Positions 17,189 to 25,225 of a DNA stretch of 64,000 nt are shown one piece after another. Source of the DNA: Marmoricola sp. (GTDB lineage Bacteria; Actinomycetota; Actinomycetes; Propionibacteriales; Nocardioidaceae); assembly GCA_025965315.1 (NCBI GenBank), contig JAOPXD010000029.1, positions 1 through 64,000 of the forward strand, given 5' to 3'. Position numbers and translations under genes: made by a program. Position 1 is the stretch's first letter. Every line of letters begins with the position of its first letter. Under the pieces are notes generated by a model that was not told where the DNA came from, made no database searches, and was given only the letters and a program-made list of their open reading frames with translations.

Positions 17189-18346
17189 GTGGAAGCGCGC
17201 CCCTCGGACGTTGACGTTGAGGTGATGGTCAATCGCATCGCGAGCGGTGAGCTTGACCTGCAGCCAGAGTTTCAGCGCGGCGAGGTTTGGGACATCAAGC
17301 GGCGGCAGAGGCTCATCGACACGTTGCTCCGCGAGTGGTACGTGCCGGCCGTTCATATTGTCCAAGATGACGACCGCCGTTCGTCGGTGCTGGACGGCCA
17401 GCAGCGGCTTGTCGCTATTCGCGACTTCTTCGCTGGAGAGTTCCCCGTAGATGGCTTCGTAGAGCCGCTCGACCCAAAGATTCAGGACCTGCACGGCAAG
17501 TATTTCGGTGACCTCCCACAGGAAGTCACCCGTGCTCTGAAGACCTATCCACTGGCCGTGGTCTACCTACGTGAGTACACGCCCGGGGAGCCCAATGAGT
17601 TGTTCTTCCGATTGAATCAGTCGTACAACCTAACGCCCCCGGAGAAGCGAAATGCCCTGCATGGCCCGGCACGAAATCAGGTCCGCGACCTTGTCGAAGA
17701 CTTGCAGTCTCATGGACTGCTGAATCGCGACCTCATTGGTTTTTCGAATCAACGCCTGGCCTACGACGATGTCGTGGCGCGCGCCTGCGTAGCTATCGAG
17801 CAAGGGACGCTGCGTAAGCACATTAACAACACGACTGTTGAGCAGTACTACCGCAGTATGGACGACTTCTCAGGCACCACTGTCGAGGGCATTCGGATAG
17901 CTGGCCGCGAGCTCTACGACCAAGTCATGGGTGCAGGTCGAGTGAAGTTCAACAAGGGGACCCTACAAACTTGGCTGTTGTACTGCCATTGGGCCTCGGA
18001 GTTAACGGGACCACTACCGAGCAGTCTGTTAGAGCGCTTTGAGATTGACCGGCAGCATGTGAAGCGACGTGAGTTCGACCAAGACACTTCTCAACGACAG
18101 CGGCTTCTGTCGGTGGTCGGCGTGTACGACGACCGTGCGTCCTATCGTGTAACTGACGTGAGTTCGGTTGTTGCGCGCGACCTCGCCATCCATCTGTATT
18201 CGGTGGCAACGTTCGGCACTGAAGGCCGCAGACGCTCGCTCGAACTCGTCGACCGTCTCGAACACGACCGACGAGCAGACCCCACGACCTTGATGTTCGA
18301 CTACATGGAGCAAGTGCAGTGGGGCGAACCGCTGGATTCGGATTAA
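17189..18346 (+). CDS. DUF262 (ParB/GmrS-like) protein
   Basis: This 385-residue protein starts at GTG 17189, with GGAGG about ten bases upstream. The DUF262 signature is clear: LQPEFQRGEVWDIKRRQRLIDTLL (about 28-51) and VLDGQQRL (about 70-77), the nucleotide-binding DGQQR motif of the ParB/Srx-like fold. DUF262 proteins include the GmrS half of the modification-dependent enzyme GmrSD and parts of several defence systems. No DUF1524 HNH nuclease domain is visible here. It sits between the putative nuclease and the ATPase-TOPRIM gene, and a degenerate copy of its N-terminus follows at 19741. Confidence 0.82.
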   Translation: MEARPSDVDVEVMVNRIASGELDLQPEFQRGEVWDIKRRQRLIDTLLREWYVPAVHIVQDDDRRSSVLDGQQRLVAIRDFFAGEFPVDGFVEPLDPKIQDLHGKYFGDLPQEVTRALKTYPLAVVYLREYTPGEPNELFFRLNQSYNLTPPEKRNALHGPARNQVRDLVEDLQSHGLLNRDLIGFSNQRLAYDDVVARACVAIEQGTLRKHINNTTVEQYYRSMDDFSGTTVEGIRIAGRELYDQVMGAGRVKFNKGTLQTWLLYCHWASELTGPLPSSLLERFEIDRQHVKRREFDQDTSQRQRLLSVVGVYDDRASYRVTDVSSVVARDLAIHLYSVATFGTEGRRRSLELVDRLEHDRRADPTTLMFDYMEQVQWGEPLDSD

Positions 18347-18349
18347 TCC

Positions 18350-19678
18350 GTGCGCAAAGCGAGAGAACTAGATGTACTCCGGCCACTCAAGAGCCGAGAC
18401 CTCACCGTCGTTGAAGCCTTCGCGTTAAGCGAAGGGTCTGTTCTTGACCTTGCTGCGCCATGCACGGTGATTGGCGGACGCAACGGCACTGGGAAGAGCC
18501 GACTAATACGCGAGATTGCTTCGCAAAAGGGCGATGAAGCGTTGCTCATCGACCTCCACTATCTCGCCGAGCATGCGCTGACGGTGCTTCGAAATCGGTT
18601 CGACTACAACTCCATGGCCGACGAAGCCGGGCCGTTCGGTCCCAACCCGGACATCGGTGACTACGTCGAAGCCATCGTCAAGCGCGACTACGACTCGATT
18701 GAGTGGTTCGCATTGGAGCTTGAGACCGAAAACGGTGAGGTGGACGAGCGCTTCCGGTGGACGGGTGAACCTGGTGACCCTGCCTTGTTCCCATACTTCC
18801 GAGCCACCTACCGAGGAATCGGTTATACGTCGCCGCACATGGGCCTTGGCGAGTTTTCGGTGCACTTCTTGTTCTGGATTCTCGAGCACTATAAGGACAA
18901 GAAGGGTCTGCTCGTACTCCTAGATGAACCTGACGCATTCCTTCCTCCCGTTGGTGTGGCTTCACTGTTGCCCCACCTGTTCAAGCTATGTACCGACCGA
19001 GGGTGGCGCCTCGTTGTGAGCACACACTCTGAGGAGATGATTGCTCTCGCAGCCGAGCACCAGTCATTTACGTTGCTCAGTGTCAACGACTTCGGCGAGT
19101 CGTTTGCGACTCACTCGTCAGCTGACCCGAGCGTCCTGTTGGAAGTCCTGTCCCGGCCACCTGTCGATACCGTTCTTTTCGCCGAGGACGAGGCCGCGGT
19201 TGCTTTGGCCTCAGCGCTCATCGAGCACGTCGACCCGATGCTGAGGAGACGCATGTCTATCGTCTGGGGCGGTGGCAGCGGATACATGCAGACGTTGCAA
19301 CAGAAGCTGCCCCGCACTCCGGGAGCGCGGATTCGATTCGGCTATCTGTACGACGGGGACCAGCGTGACAACATCGCAAAGTCGCCAGCTGACAAGTGGC
19401 CAGCGCTCTTTCTTCCGACTCACAACGACCCAGACATCTTGTTGCGGGAGCTGGGCGACGACCCGGAACGTTTGGGGGAGCGACTCGGCGTCACGGCGGA
19501 CCGGGTACGGCGAGTTCTGGACAGGCTCGAGGGCAAGGACAAGCACGACTGGTTCAATGAATTTTGTGCGGAGTTCGGCCGACCACAGGTCTTGGCAGTG
19601 ATGACGTCGGAATGGGCGAAGAGAAACACTGAACATGCAACGTCATTCGTCGATGACTTGGTCAAAGCCATTCGATAG
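18350..19678 (+). CDS. ABC-type ATPase with TOPRIM-like domain (OLD-like)
   Basis: This 442-residue protein starts at GTG 18350, three bases after the DUF262 stop. Walker A GGRNGTGKSRL lies at about 42-52, a signature-like MGLGEFSVHF at about 164-173, Walker B LLVLLDEPDAFL at about 184-195 and the switch histidine VVSTHS at about 222-227. The C-terminal third has VLFAEDEAAVALA and YLYDGDQ, matching the Glu and DxD metal sites of TOPRIM domains, as in OLD-family nucleases. OLD proteins cut DNA and work in phage defence with partners such as GajB. Here the partner may be the DUF262 protein or the restriction pair. Confidence 0.82.
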   Translation: MRKARELDVLRPLKSRDLTVVEAFALSEGSVLDLAAPCTVIGGRNGTGKSRLIREIASQKGDEALLIDLHYLAEHALTVLRNRFDYNSMADEAGPFGPNPDIGDYVEAIVKRDYDSIEWFALELETENGEVDERFRWTGEPGDPALFPYFRATYRGIGYTSPHMGLGEFSVHFLFWILEHYKDKKGLLVLLDEPDAFLPPVGVASLLPHLFKLCTDRGWRLVVSTHSEEMIALAAEHQSFTLLSVNDFGESFATHSSADPSVLLEVLSRPPVDTVLFAEDEAAVALASALIEHVDPMLRRRMSIVWGGGSGYMQTLQQKLPRTPGARIRFGYLYDGDQRDNIAKSPADKWPALFLPTHNDPDILLRELGDDPERLGERLGVTADRVRRVLDRLEGKDKHDWFNEFCAEFGRPQVLAVMTSEWAKRNTEHATSFVDDLVKAIR

Positions 19679-19740
19679 ACGTTCAAGATTTATTGGGTTG
19701 CGAGCGACATCCTGCGCTGTTCGAAGTTCGCTCAGGCTCA

Positions 19741-19944
19741 ATGACTGGAAAGCCCGACGAAGTTCCGTCCAAGCGCTTGCTTGCTTGGATACCGCCCTAT
19801 GAGCTCTGGGACGTCAAGCGGCGACACCGGCTCATCGCGATGCGGTTCATGGCAGTGCCTTTCGTTAGAGAAGTCAAAAACTACGCCCGACCCCCGACAA
19901 GTGAGATGCGCCGCGTCGGGTGGTCATGCGAGCGGGTGAGCTGA
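19741..19944 (+). pseudogene. DUF262 remnant
   Basis: The frame beginning at ATG 19741 contains PPYELWDVKRRHRLIAMRF, which aligns with GEVWDIKRRQRLIDTLL of the intact DUF262 gene at 17189. The similarity extends to the DNA (GGGAC-TCAAGCGGCG). The rest of the domain, including DGQQR, is missing. It is therefore a decayed fragment, not a functional DUF262 protein. Its stop overlaps the start of the next small gene (TGATG), so it may be translated and pass ribosomes to that gene. Confidence 0.6.
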
Positions 19945-20201
19945 TGGACAACTCGCCCGCTGACGGAGTACTACTTGAACCCAGGAAGTTGGCGGACCAG
20001 AAGGAGGCCAACGTGTTGCTCAGGACACTTGCGACCATTCGTGAATCCAGCGGAGCACAACCCACCGTGCGATACGACGAGACCCAGAAGATGAGTTACG
20101 TTCAGGAAGGTGGCGCGTGGGTCCCAAGCTTTGAGTCACATGCGTTCAGTGGGACAAAAAAGGCGGACCTTGAGACGGGCGAGGACCAAAAGGGTCAATG
20201 A
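19944..20201 (+). CDS. Small protein, candidate substrate peptide of the ATP-grasp ligase
   Basis: ATG 19944 is preceded by GGTGAG. The 85-residue product begins MDNSPADGVLLEPRKLAD, has a helical leader-like part, and ends in a Ser/Thr/Lys- and Asp/Glu-rich tail (FSGTKKADLETGEDQKGQ). Its stop overlaps the ATP-grasp start by 4 nt. A short gene with a hydroxyl/Lys- and acid-rich tail directly before a MvdD/TgmB-like ATP-grasp gene matches graspetide precursors, whose side chains are joined by ester or amide bonds. I see no repeated core motif, so this role is inferred from context and composition. Confidence 0.6.
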   Translation: MDNSPADGVLLEPRKLADQKEANVLLRTLATIRESSGAQPTVRYDETQKMSYVQEGGAWVPSFESHAFSGTKKADLETGEDQKGQ

Positions 20202-21103
20202 CCCAAGCCGAGTCCGGCACAGTTCTGGTTGTCACAAACGAGCGTGACTTCGCAGCCGACACAGTCATTGCCTCGGTTCTGGCCCGAGGTTGGAACGTCG
20301 AGCGGTGGAACACCGAAACGCATGCAGCCGTCAGCTGGAGACCGCAGGCCGTGCACGCCACAGACGACTACTCAGCGGTGTGGCTACGACAGTTTCTTGC
20401 CGACCCGCTGCCGACTACATCGGTCCGGGAGGTCGATGACTTCCTAGTGTCGCGTGAACAGTGGCGGACGTGGTTGACCGACCTCGCAGAGGGTCATGCC
20501 CGATGGATGAATCCGCTATGGGCTTCCCGTCGAGCTGAGAACAAGCTCGTACAGCTACGCACCGCCGGTGACGTCGGACTCGCAGTCCCGCCAACACTCG
20601 TGACGACCTCGCGTGTTGAGGCCGCCGAGCACCAGCGGCGCGTGGGTGACTGCGTCGTGAAGGCCCTCGCCAGTGCCTACTTCCCCTTCTCGGACTCAGC
20701 ATTCATGTTCACTAGGGACCTCGACGCGGCCCTTAGTCTGGCCGCGGATGAGTGGTCGGACCCAGTCATCGTGCAACGCAAGGTCATGCCTCGTGTCGAC
20801 GTACGAGTCTTTGTCGTCGGCGGCTTCGTGACTGGGGCGCGCACGGTGGTTTCGGGCACCGATTGGCGAACTAGCGCCGGTGAAGCGACCTGGGAGCGGC
20901 TCCTTGTCCCTGACGACCTTGCGTCCGCTTGCAAGTCATTGCTCCAACAGCTCGGGCTGGCATACGGCGCGATTGACTTTGCATACGACGGAAGGACGAT
21001 GTGGTTCCTGGAGTGCAACCAGGCCGGCGAGTTCGGGTTCGTGGACCGACCGTTAAAACTTGGTGTATCCAACGCGATTGCTGGCTGGCTATGCGCCCGT
21101 TGA
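20198..21103 (+). CDS. ATP-grasp peptide ligase (RimK/MvdD/TgmB-like)
   Basis: This 301-residue protein resembles the ATP-grasp maturases of graspetides. After an N-terminal domain (TVLVVTNERDFAADTVIASVLARG) come a central domain with the ATP-binding lysine in CVVKALASAYF (about 154-164), the strand PVIVQRKVMPRVDVRVFVVGG (about 189-208) and the metal-binding segment YGAIDFAYDGRTMWFLECNQAGEFGFVD (about 255-282), where MvdD-type enzymes have GAIDL...FLEINPNGQW. It overlaps the small peptide gene upstream and the membrane protein gene downstream, so the three genes form one translationally coupled unit. The likely reaction is ATP-dependent side-chain ester or amide formation on the peptide. Confidence 0.8.
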   Translation: MTQAESGTVLVVTNERDFAADTVIASVLARGWNVERWNTETHAAVSWRPQAVHATDDYSAVWLRQFLADPLPTTSVREVDDFLVSREQWRTWLTDLAEGHARWMNPLWASRRAENKLVQLRTAGDVGLAVPPTLVTTSRVEAAEHQRRVGDCVVKALASAYFPFSDSAFMFTRDLDAALSLAADEWSDPVIVQRKVMPRVDVRVFVVGGFVTGARTVVSGTDWRTSAGEATWERLLVPDDLASACKSLLQQLGLAYGAIDFAYDGRTMWFLECNQAGEFGFVDRPLKLGVSNAIAGWLCAR

Positions 21104-21735
21104 CCGCACTCACGCGATTCGGAGCATCGGTCTGGGGACGGGTGGTCGCAGTCACAAGTTGGACGGTCCACCGTCTGCGTTCGTTGTGGGGCTGGGTCGA
21201 GAGCATCGGAACCAAAGCACTCATCCTGCTTCCCCAGACGCCAATCGCACTGCTCAAAAACCGCACGGTCCGTCGCAACAACGGCGGGAGAAGTGACTCA
21301 GCAATAGCAGCGGCCGCAGTCGCTGAGTCGGTGGATATTGATGCGGCGACGGCGTTGTGGCAGTCCGAAACGGACCGCCTCACCGGGCTGGCAACCAAGG
21401 GCGCAGCAGTCTTGGCTGCAGATGCCTTGGTGCTGACCGGCGTTGTTCAGTTGTCTTCGGATAAGGGCGTGGTGCGAATCATCTTCGTTCTTGCCATCGC
21501 CTATCTCCTGTTCGCGATTGTGGCAGCTTGCTTGGCGCAGCGTCCGATGCCACGTCACGGCGTCACATCGCAGGATGTGCTCGATGGGATAGGCGCGCGA
21601 GAGATGGTCATCGCAGTCGAGAAGAACGTGCCCCTGACCGGCATTATGAACAACCTGGTGAGCGCGAGCTTGAGCGACACACTCGTCTCGCTTTTACTCC
21701 TGTTAGCAGCAGTGGTCGTCAAGGTGACGTGTTGA
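21091..21735 (+). CDS. Membrane protein of the ATP-grasp cassette
   Basis: ATG 21091 (MRPLTALTRFG) overlaps the ATP-grasp stop by 13 nt, so it is preferred over the track start 21001. The 214-residue product has a basic, partly amphipathic N-terminus, a helical stretch (IAAAAVAESVDIDAATALWQSE) and three hydrophobic segments (about 110-125, 130-155 and 190-212, ending SLLLLLAAVVVKVTC). It could be an exporter, a target of the modified peptide or a membrane-damaging effector. No family recognised. Confidence 0.65.
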   Translation: MRPLTALTRFGASVWGRVVAVTSWTVHRLRSLWGWVESIGTKALILLPQTPIALLKNRTVRRNNGGRSDSAIAAAAVAESVDIDAATALWQSETDRLTGLATKGAAVLAADALVLTGVVQLSSDKGVVRIIFVLAIAYLLFAIVAACLAQRPMPRHGVTSQDVLDGIGAREMVIAVEKNVPLTGIMNNLVSASLSDTLVSLLLLLAAVVVKVTC

Positions 21736-21820
21736 GTCAGACATCGCGTTACTTGGCCCGAGCGCGGTTCAGGCTCCTGACTCTCACTTGAACTAGGAAG
21801 CCTACGGAGTCTTACTGACA

Positions 21821-22379
21821 ATGACGCCTGCGCTGTGGAAGCGAAATCCGAATGACGTAGCCACAGGGTTTGCGGGCCGGCATCCCGCTGATGTGTTGCC
21901 TGGCCTCTTTGTATGGGCAGTGTGGACGGCCGGAGGCTCTGACTTTCTGATACAGGTCGATGACAGGTATGGGGGCGCGGTGGTGCCGGGGTCCCACCAT
22001 CCTGACCTCGTCGACATCAGCCACGTTCGCTGGGCGACGGGCAACGCCATCACTGCGGTCGACCTCTGCGCTGCAACACTTGGTCGTCCGTTCTGCGGGA
22101 ACATAGGTGGGCGTCGAGTTCAGCTTGCGGCACTTCGACCCTCAGCCGGGCATTCGGTACCTCAACTCTGTGCAGCATCGTCGCAGCCTTCTCCCACACG
22201 ACTTCCTCATCTGGGTCGACGACACCCTTGCCGACCAGCGCTACCAAGTCCTCCGCAATGCACGAAACCCCTTCACGCACTCATGGCTGACACGCCACCT
22301 TCGAGCCCACATTGGTAACCCCGACCCGGCCATGCGGGACGAGGGTCGTTTACCGGCCGCGGCACGACTGCGCCGATGA
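21821..22379 (+). pseudogene. Hypothetical gene split by a frameshift
   Basis: The frame from ATG 21821 encodes a protein-like start (GFAGRHPADVLPGLFVWAVWTAGGSDF...WATGNAITAVDLCAATLGRPFCG) that degenerates after about base 22100. A second frame, open from 22107, continues with equally protein-like sequence (FSLRHFDPQPGIRYLNSVQ...LRNARNPFTHSWLTRHL) to 22379. Together they would make one protein of about 185 residues, so I read this as one gene broken by a frameshift, or a sequencing error. Function unknown. Confidence 0.45.
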
Positions 22380-22602
22380 ACTCTCGCGATATAGTCGTGG
22401 CCTCTGCTGGGCTCGCGATTGACCGCGTCCAACCCCTCATCGACGCAATCGAGTCACTGAGACTGTTCGCCTGGCCTGGAAGACTGGCGTGACCTCAGCT
22501 CGCGATAGAAGTCCACGTGCGAGCCGTCTTGCCCGTGAACTCGTCGGTGCTATGGGCAGGCCTTCCCCAGGTCGAGGCTGGTGTGATGGGCGCATGAGCC
22601 TC

Positions 22603-25011
22603 TCAAGTTTGTGTTGAGTCGTCAGAGGCAAGAGTCTCAGCCGGGCGGGCATAGATGAACTCGTCGAGCCCGACGATGACGTTGTACCAATACGCGCGGC
22701 CAGCGTTTGGGTACGCGTAAAGGAGGGCCGTCAGTTCTTCAATGGTCTGACGGGTCTTCAAGCTGTCGAGGGCGGCAATCCGTAGTGCCGTGTCATCGTC
22801 ATACAAGGCCTCGTGTAGCTCTTCGGTGGTCCGCTCTGGCTGGCCCGCCCACCACTTCTTCGCCGAACTCGCCATGGAGTCAAGCTCGCTCGCCATCAAC
22901 GCGTCAGCGACGGCGGGACCAAGCGGTCCGTCGAGGCTATTGATTGCATACATGAATCCCAAGTCATCGCCGGCGGCGCGCAGAGTCTGCGCAATTCGCG
23001 GTAGATGTTGGGAAGACGACCCCAGCCGGTCAAGCATCGTCCACAACTCTTGGCTCAGGAATGGCTGCCGCTCGATGAAGCTCAGCACTCGCTCGACGTC
23101 CGCTCCAGTCAACGCGGCCGACCGCGTCAGGAGGTCCGCAGCGATGCGACACCGCTCGTTGGCAAGAAAGTCTGCGACCTTCTCATTGCCGTCGAGCTGT
23201 TCCAACCAAGCTGCTCTCGAAGCTGCGGCCTCCGTATCGAGCACATCTCGTGCCTCGTCGAGCATCGCCGCAGGAACGCGGTACGTCAGCGCCTCCCACG
23301 CCAGGTTCGAAAGCGCGCTCACCCGGTCGTAGCCGCGAAGGGTGTCTTCATCGGTAAGCAGAGCCGTCAACTCGGCCTTGTGCCATGACTTCGCTTTGAG
23401 CTCTTTATTCTCGTTCAGGATTGCCAGGTATCCGGCGGCACGCTGCCGGTCTGACCGGGCATCTGTCATGAGCGCTGTGGTGACCTCGGCATTGCCATCA
23501 GCGAAAAGGACTCGGACAGTTGCGTCACTCAAAGTGCCGGCCTCAAGGCCATGACGTACTGCAGCGAGCCGCGCTGCCTTGTTCGACTTCTGGGCAGCGA
23601 GCCCGTTGAGGCCGGCTGGGCTGAGATTCGACAACCTGGCTTCCAAAACCGCGTTCAGCTGGCTGGCGTGAGTCCCGCTTTCCACCAGACGTGCCAACTG
23701 GTCCGGTGCGCCATCGAGTGCATCTCGAACGCTTTCAAGGATGTCTCGGGTCGCCTCGTTCAGGTCCTCCCCATGGTCCTCGACACGAACTTCGAGGATT
23801 GCTCGGATGAGGCGAGTCACCTCGTCGCTGTCGGGCCCGACGCCAGCGGCGCTTGCGAAAGGTTCTAAGAAGTAGTCGAGAGCGTCGCCTCGGCCTGGTT
23901 CGGCATTAAGAACCTCTACCCAAATTACCGGCGGCAGCGGCCGTTCACCCATGGGCTCGGCGTCGTCGAACTTCCGCCATAATTCTGAAGGATGGATTCC
24001 GAGCCGCAGCATCGTTCGAGTCGCCCCGCGCGCGACTGATGTGTCGGACGAACGGGCGGCATCCATGAGCAACGTCTCGAGGGATTCGCGAATGGGCCCA
24101 ATCACTGCCCAGCCTGGAATTGTGCGCTGGTGGAGACTCAAACTACTTCCAACGTCGAACAGAAGCGTGTTCAGCCAGCAGCCGTACTCGGCCTGAACCA
24201 AGTCAAGGTCTCCGCGACGTTTGTAGAGGCGGTTGGCGAGGTGGGCCTGAAGGAAATCGCCATCTTGATTGGCGGCTAACCCAACCAGCGTGAATCGGTC
24301 CCAGTCGATTGGCTTCTGAGGCATGTTGCCACGGACGACGGCCAGGATGTCTTCAAGAACCGTTGCCAGTTGGGTCGACCCTTCCTCAGCGGAAGCGCCG
24401 CCATCTGCCACGGCAGTGGGCGTTGGTGCTTGTGCCGGTTCTGATGGCCCTGCATCAGTGGTGCCCTTGGGTCCACTGTCGCGCTGACCCGAGCTCCGCG
24501 CCAACAGCTCACGTACGACAACCATTTGCACTTTGCGGGCGAGGCTGTCCGTGCTCTCAAACTGGCGAAACATGGCCGACTGCTGGTCCATGATTTTCTG
24601 GCGAAACTCCATAACCTGCAGAAGACCTGGCGCTCCCTCATCGACTACCGCTTTCGGGACGTCGGCGAAAAACAGGCAAATCTTTGGATTTGTGCCGTCA
24701 TTGGTCCGACGCGCGACCGCGCTCTCGAACTCTTCTTCGAACCCCGAGGTGAACCCTCCTGTCGGCGTGCCCCAGCGCCGGCTTAGGACCCCGATGAACA
24801 TGTCGCAGCGCTCGACCATCGGGTTGATGTGCTCTTGTGGCCGTCCAAAGTCTGGAGGGGTCGTCTCCCACCCGGTAGAGCGAACTCGGATGCCCTTCGA
24901 CCCAAAGGTGTCGTTGAGTTCTGACTCAAGCGCGAAGATGGCCTTTCGCTCTGCTAAGACGTCACTCGGTGAAGCTATGAAGACTTCGAGTTCGACGACG
25001 TCGCTGGCCAA
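22603..25011 (-). CDS. DUF4062 protein with long helical repeat region
   Basis: This 802-residue protein begins with a DUF4062 domain (about 6-150): VEVFIASPSDV-type strand (LEVFIASPSDVLAERKAIF), then CDMFIGVLSRRWGTPTG and FEEEFESA, the conserved features of this TIR-like fold. A Pro/Ala/Gly-rich linker (about 185-215) leads into more than 500 residues of helical, HEAT-like repeats. DUF4062 domains often stand at the N-terminus of STAND or repeat-containing proteins in animal and bacterial immunity. No NTPase motif is present here. It is alone on the minus strand, divergent from the RHS gene. A sensor/effector role in defence is inferred. Confidence 0.72.
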   Translation of the reverse strand: MASDVVELEVFIASPSDVLAERKAIFALESELNDTFGSKGIRVRSTGWETTPPDFGRPQEHINPMVERCDMFIGVLSRRWGTPTGGFTSGFEEEFESAVARRTNDGTNPKICLFFADVPKAVVDEGAPGLLQVMEFRQKIMDQQSAMFRQFESTDSLARKVQMVVVRELLARSSGQRDSGPKGTTDAGPSEPAQAPTPTAVADGGASAEEGSTQLATVLEDILAVVRGNMPQKPIDWDRFTLVGLAANQDGDFLQAHLANRLYKRRGDLDLVQAEYGCWLNTLLFDVGSSLSLHQRTIPGWAVIGPIRESLETLLMDAARSSDTSVARGATRTMLRLGIHPSELWRKFDDAEPMGERPLPPVIWVEVLNAEPGRGDALDYFLEPFASAAGVGPDSDEVTRLIRAILEVRVEDHGEDLNEATRDILESVRDALDGAPDQLARLVESGTHASQLNAVLEARLSNLSPAGLNGLAAQKSNKAARLAAVRHGLEAGTLSDATVRVLFADGNAEVTTALMTDARSDRQRAAGYLAILNENKELKAKSWHKAELTALLTDEDTLRGYDRVSALSNLAWEALTYRVPAAMLDEARDVLDTEAAASRAAWLEQLDGNEKVADFLANERCRIAADLLTRSAALTGADVERVLSFIERQPFLSQELWTMLDRLGSSSQHLPRIAQTLRAAGDDLGFMYAINSLDGPLGPAVADALMASELDSMASSAKKWWAGQPERTTEELHEALYDDDTALRIAALDSLKTRQTIEELTALLYAYPNAGRAYWYNVIVGLDEFIYARPAETLASDDSTQT

Positions 25012-25122
25012 GTTCGATACCCCTCTGGGTCGGCGCCCCGCGGCCCCAGTGAGTGAGCGGTGGCTTTCTCGAAGTGAGGCTAGCGAAGCTGGGCGCTCAG
25101 TGACATACCGGGCGTAACTGCT

Positions 25123-25142
25123 GGTCTAGTTCTAGTTAGACC
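25123..25142. repeat. Inverted repeat in the divergent DUF4062/RHS intergenic region
   Basis: GGTCTA-GTTCTAGT-TAGACC is a 6-bp inverted repeat around an inner CTAGTTCTAG. It lies 112 bases before the DUF4062 start and 84 before the RHS start, in the 214-base divergent gap. It could be an operator acting on both promoters. Confidence 0.4.
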
Positions 25143-25225
25143 TTTCGGACAGCCTGTGAAAAACCTGATATTCCTTACCCCGCGCTCAGGCCACTCGGGT
25201 CCGGTGCAGGGGAGGGAAACCCGCT

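Noticed and set aside
22437-22652. Small minus-strand ORF before the DUF4062 stop
   Set aside because: It is Arg/Leu/Pro-rich without a start signal and overlaps the end of the DUF4062 gene.
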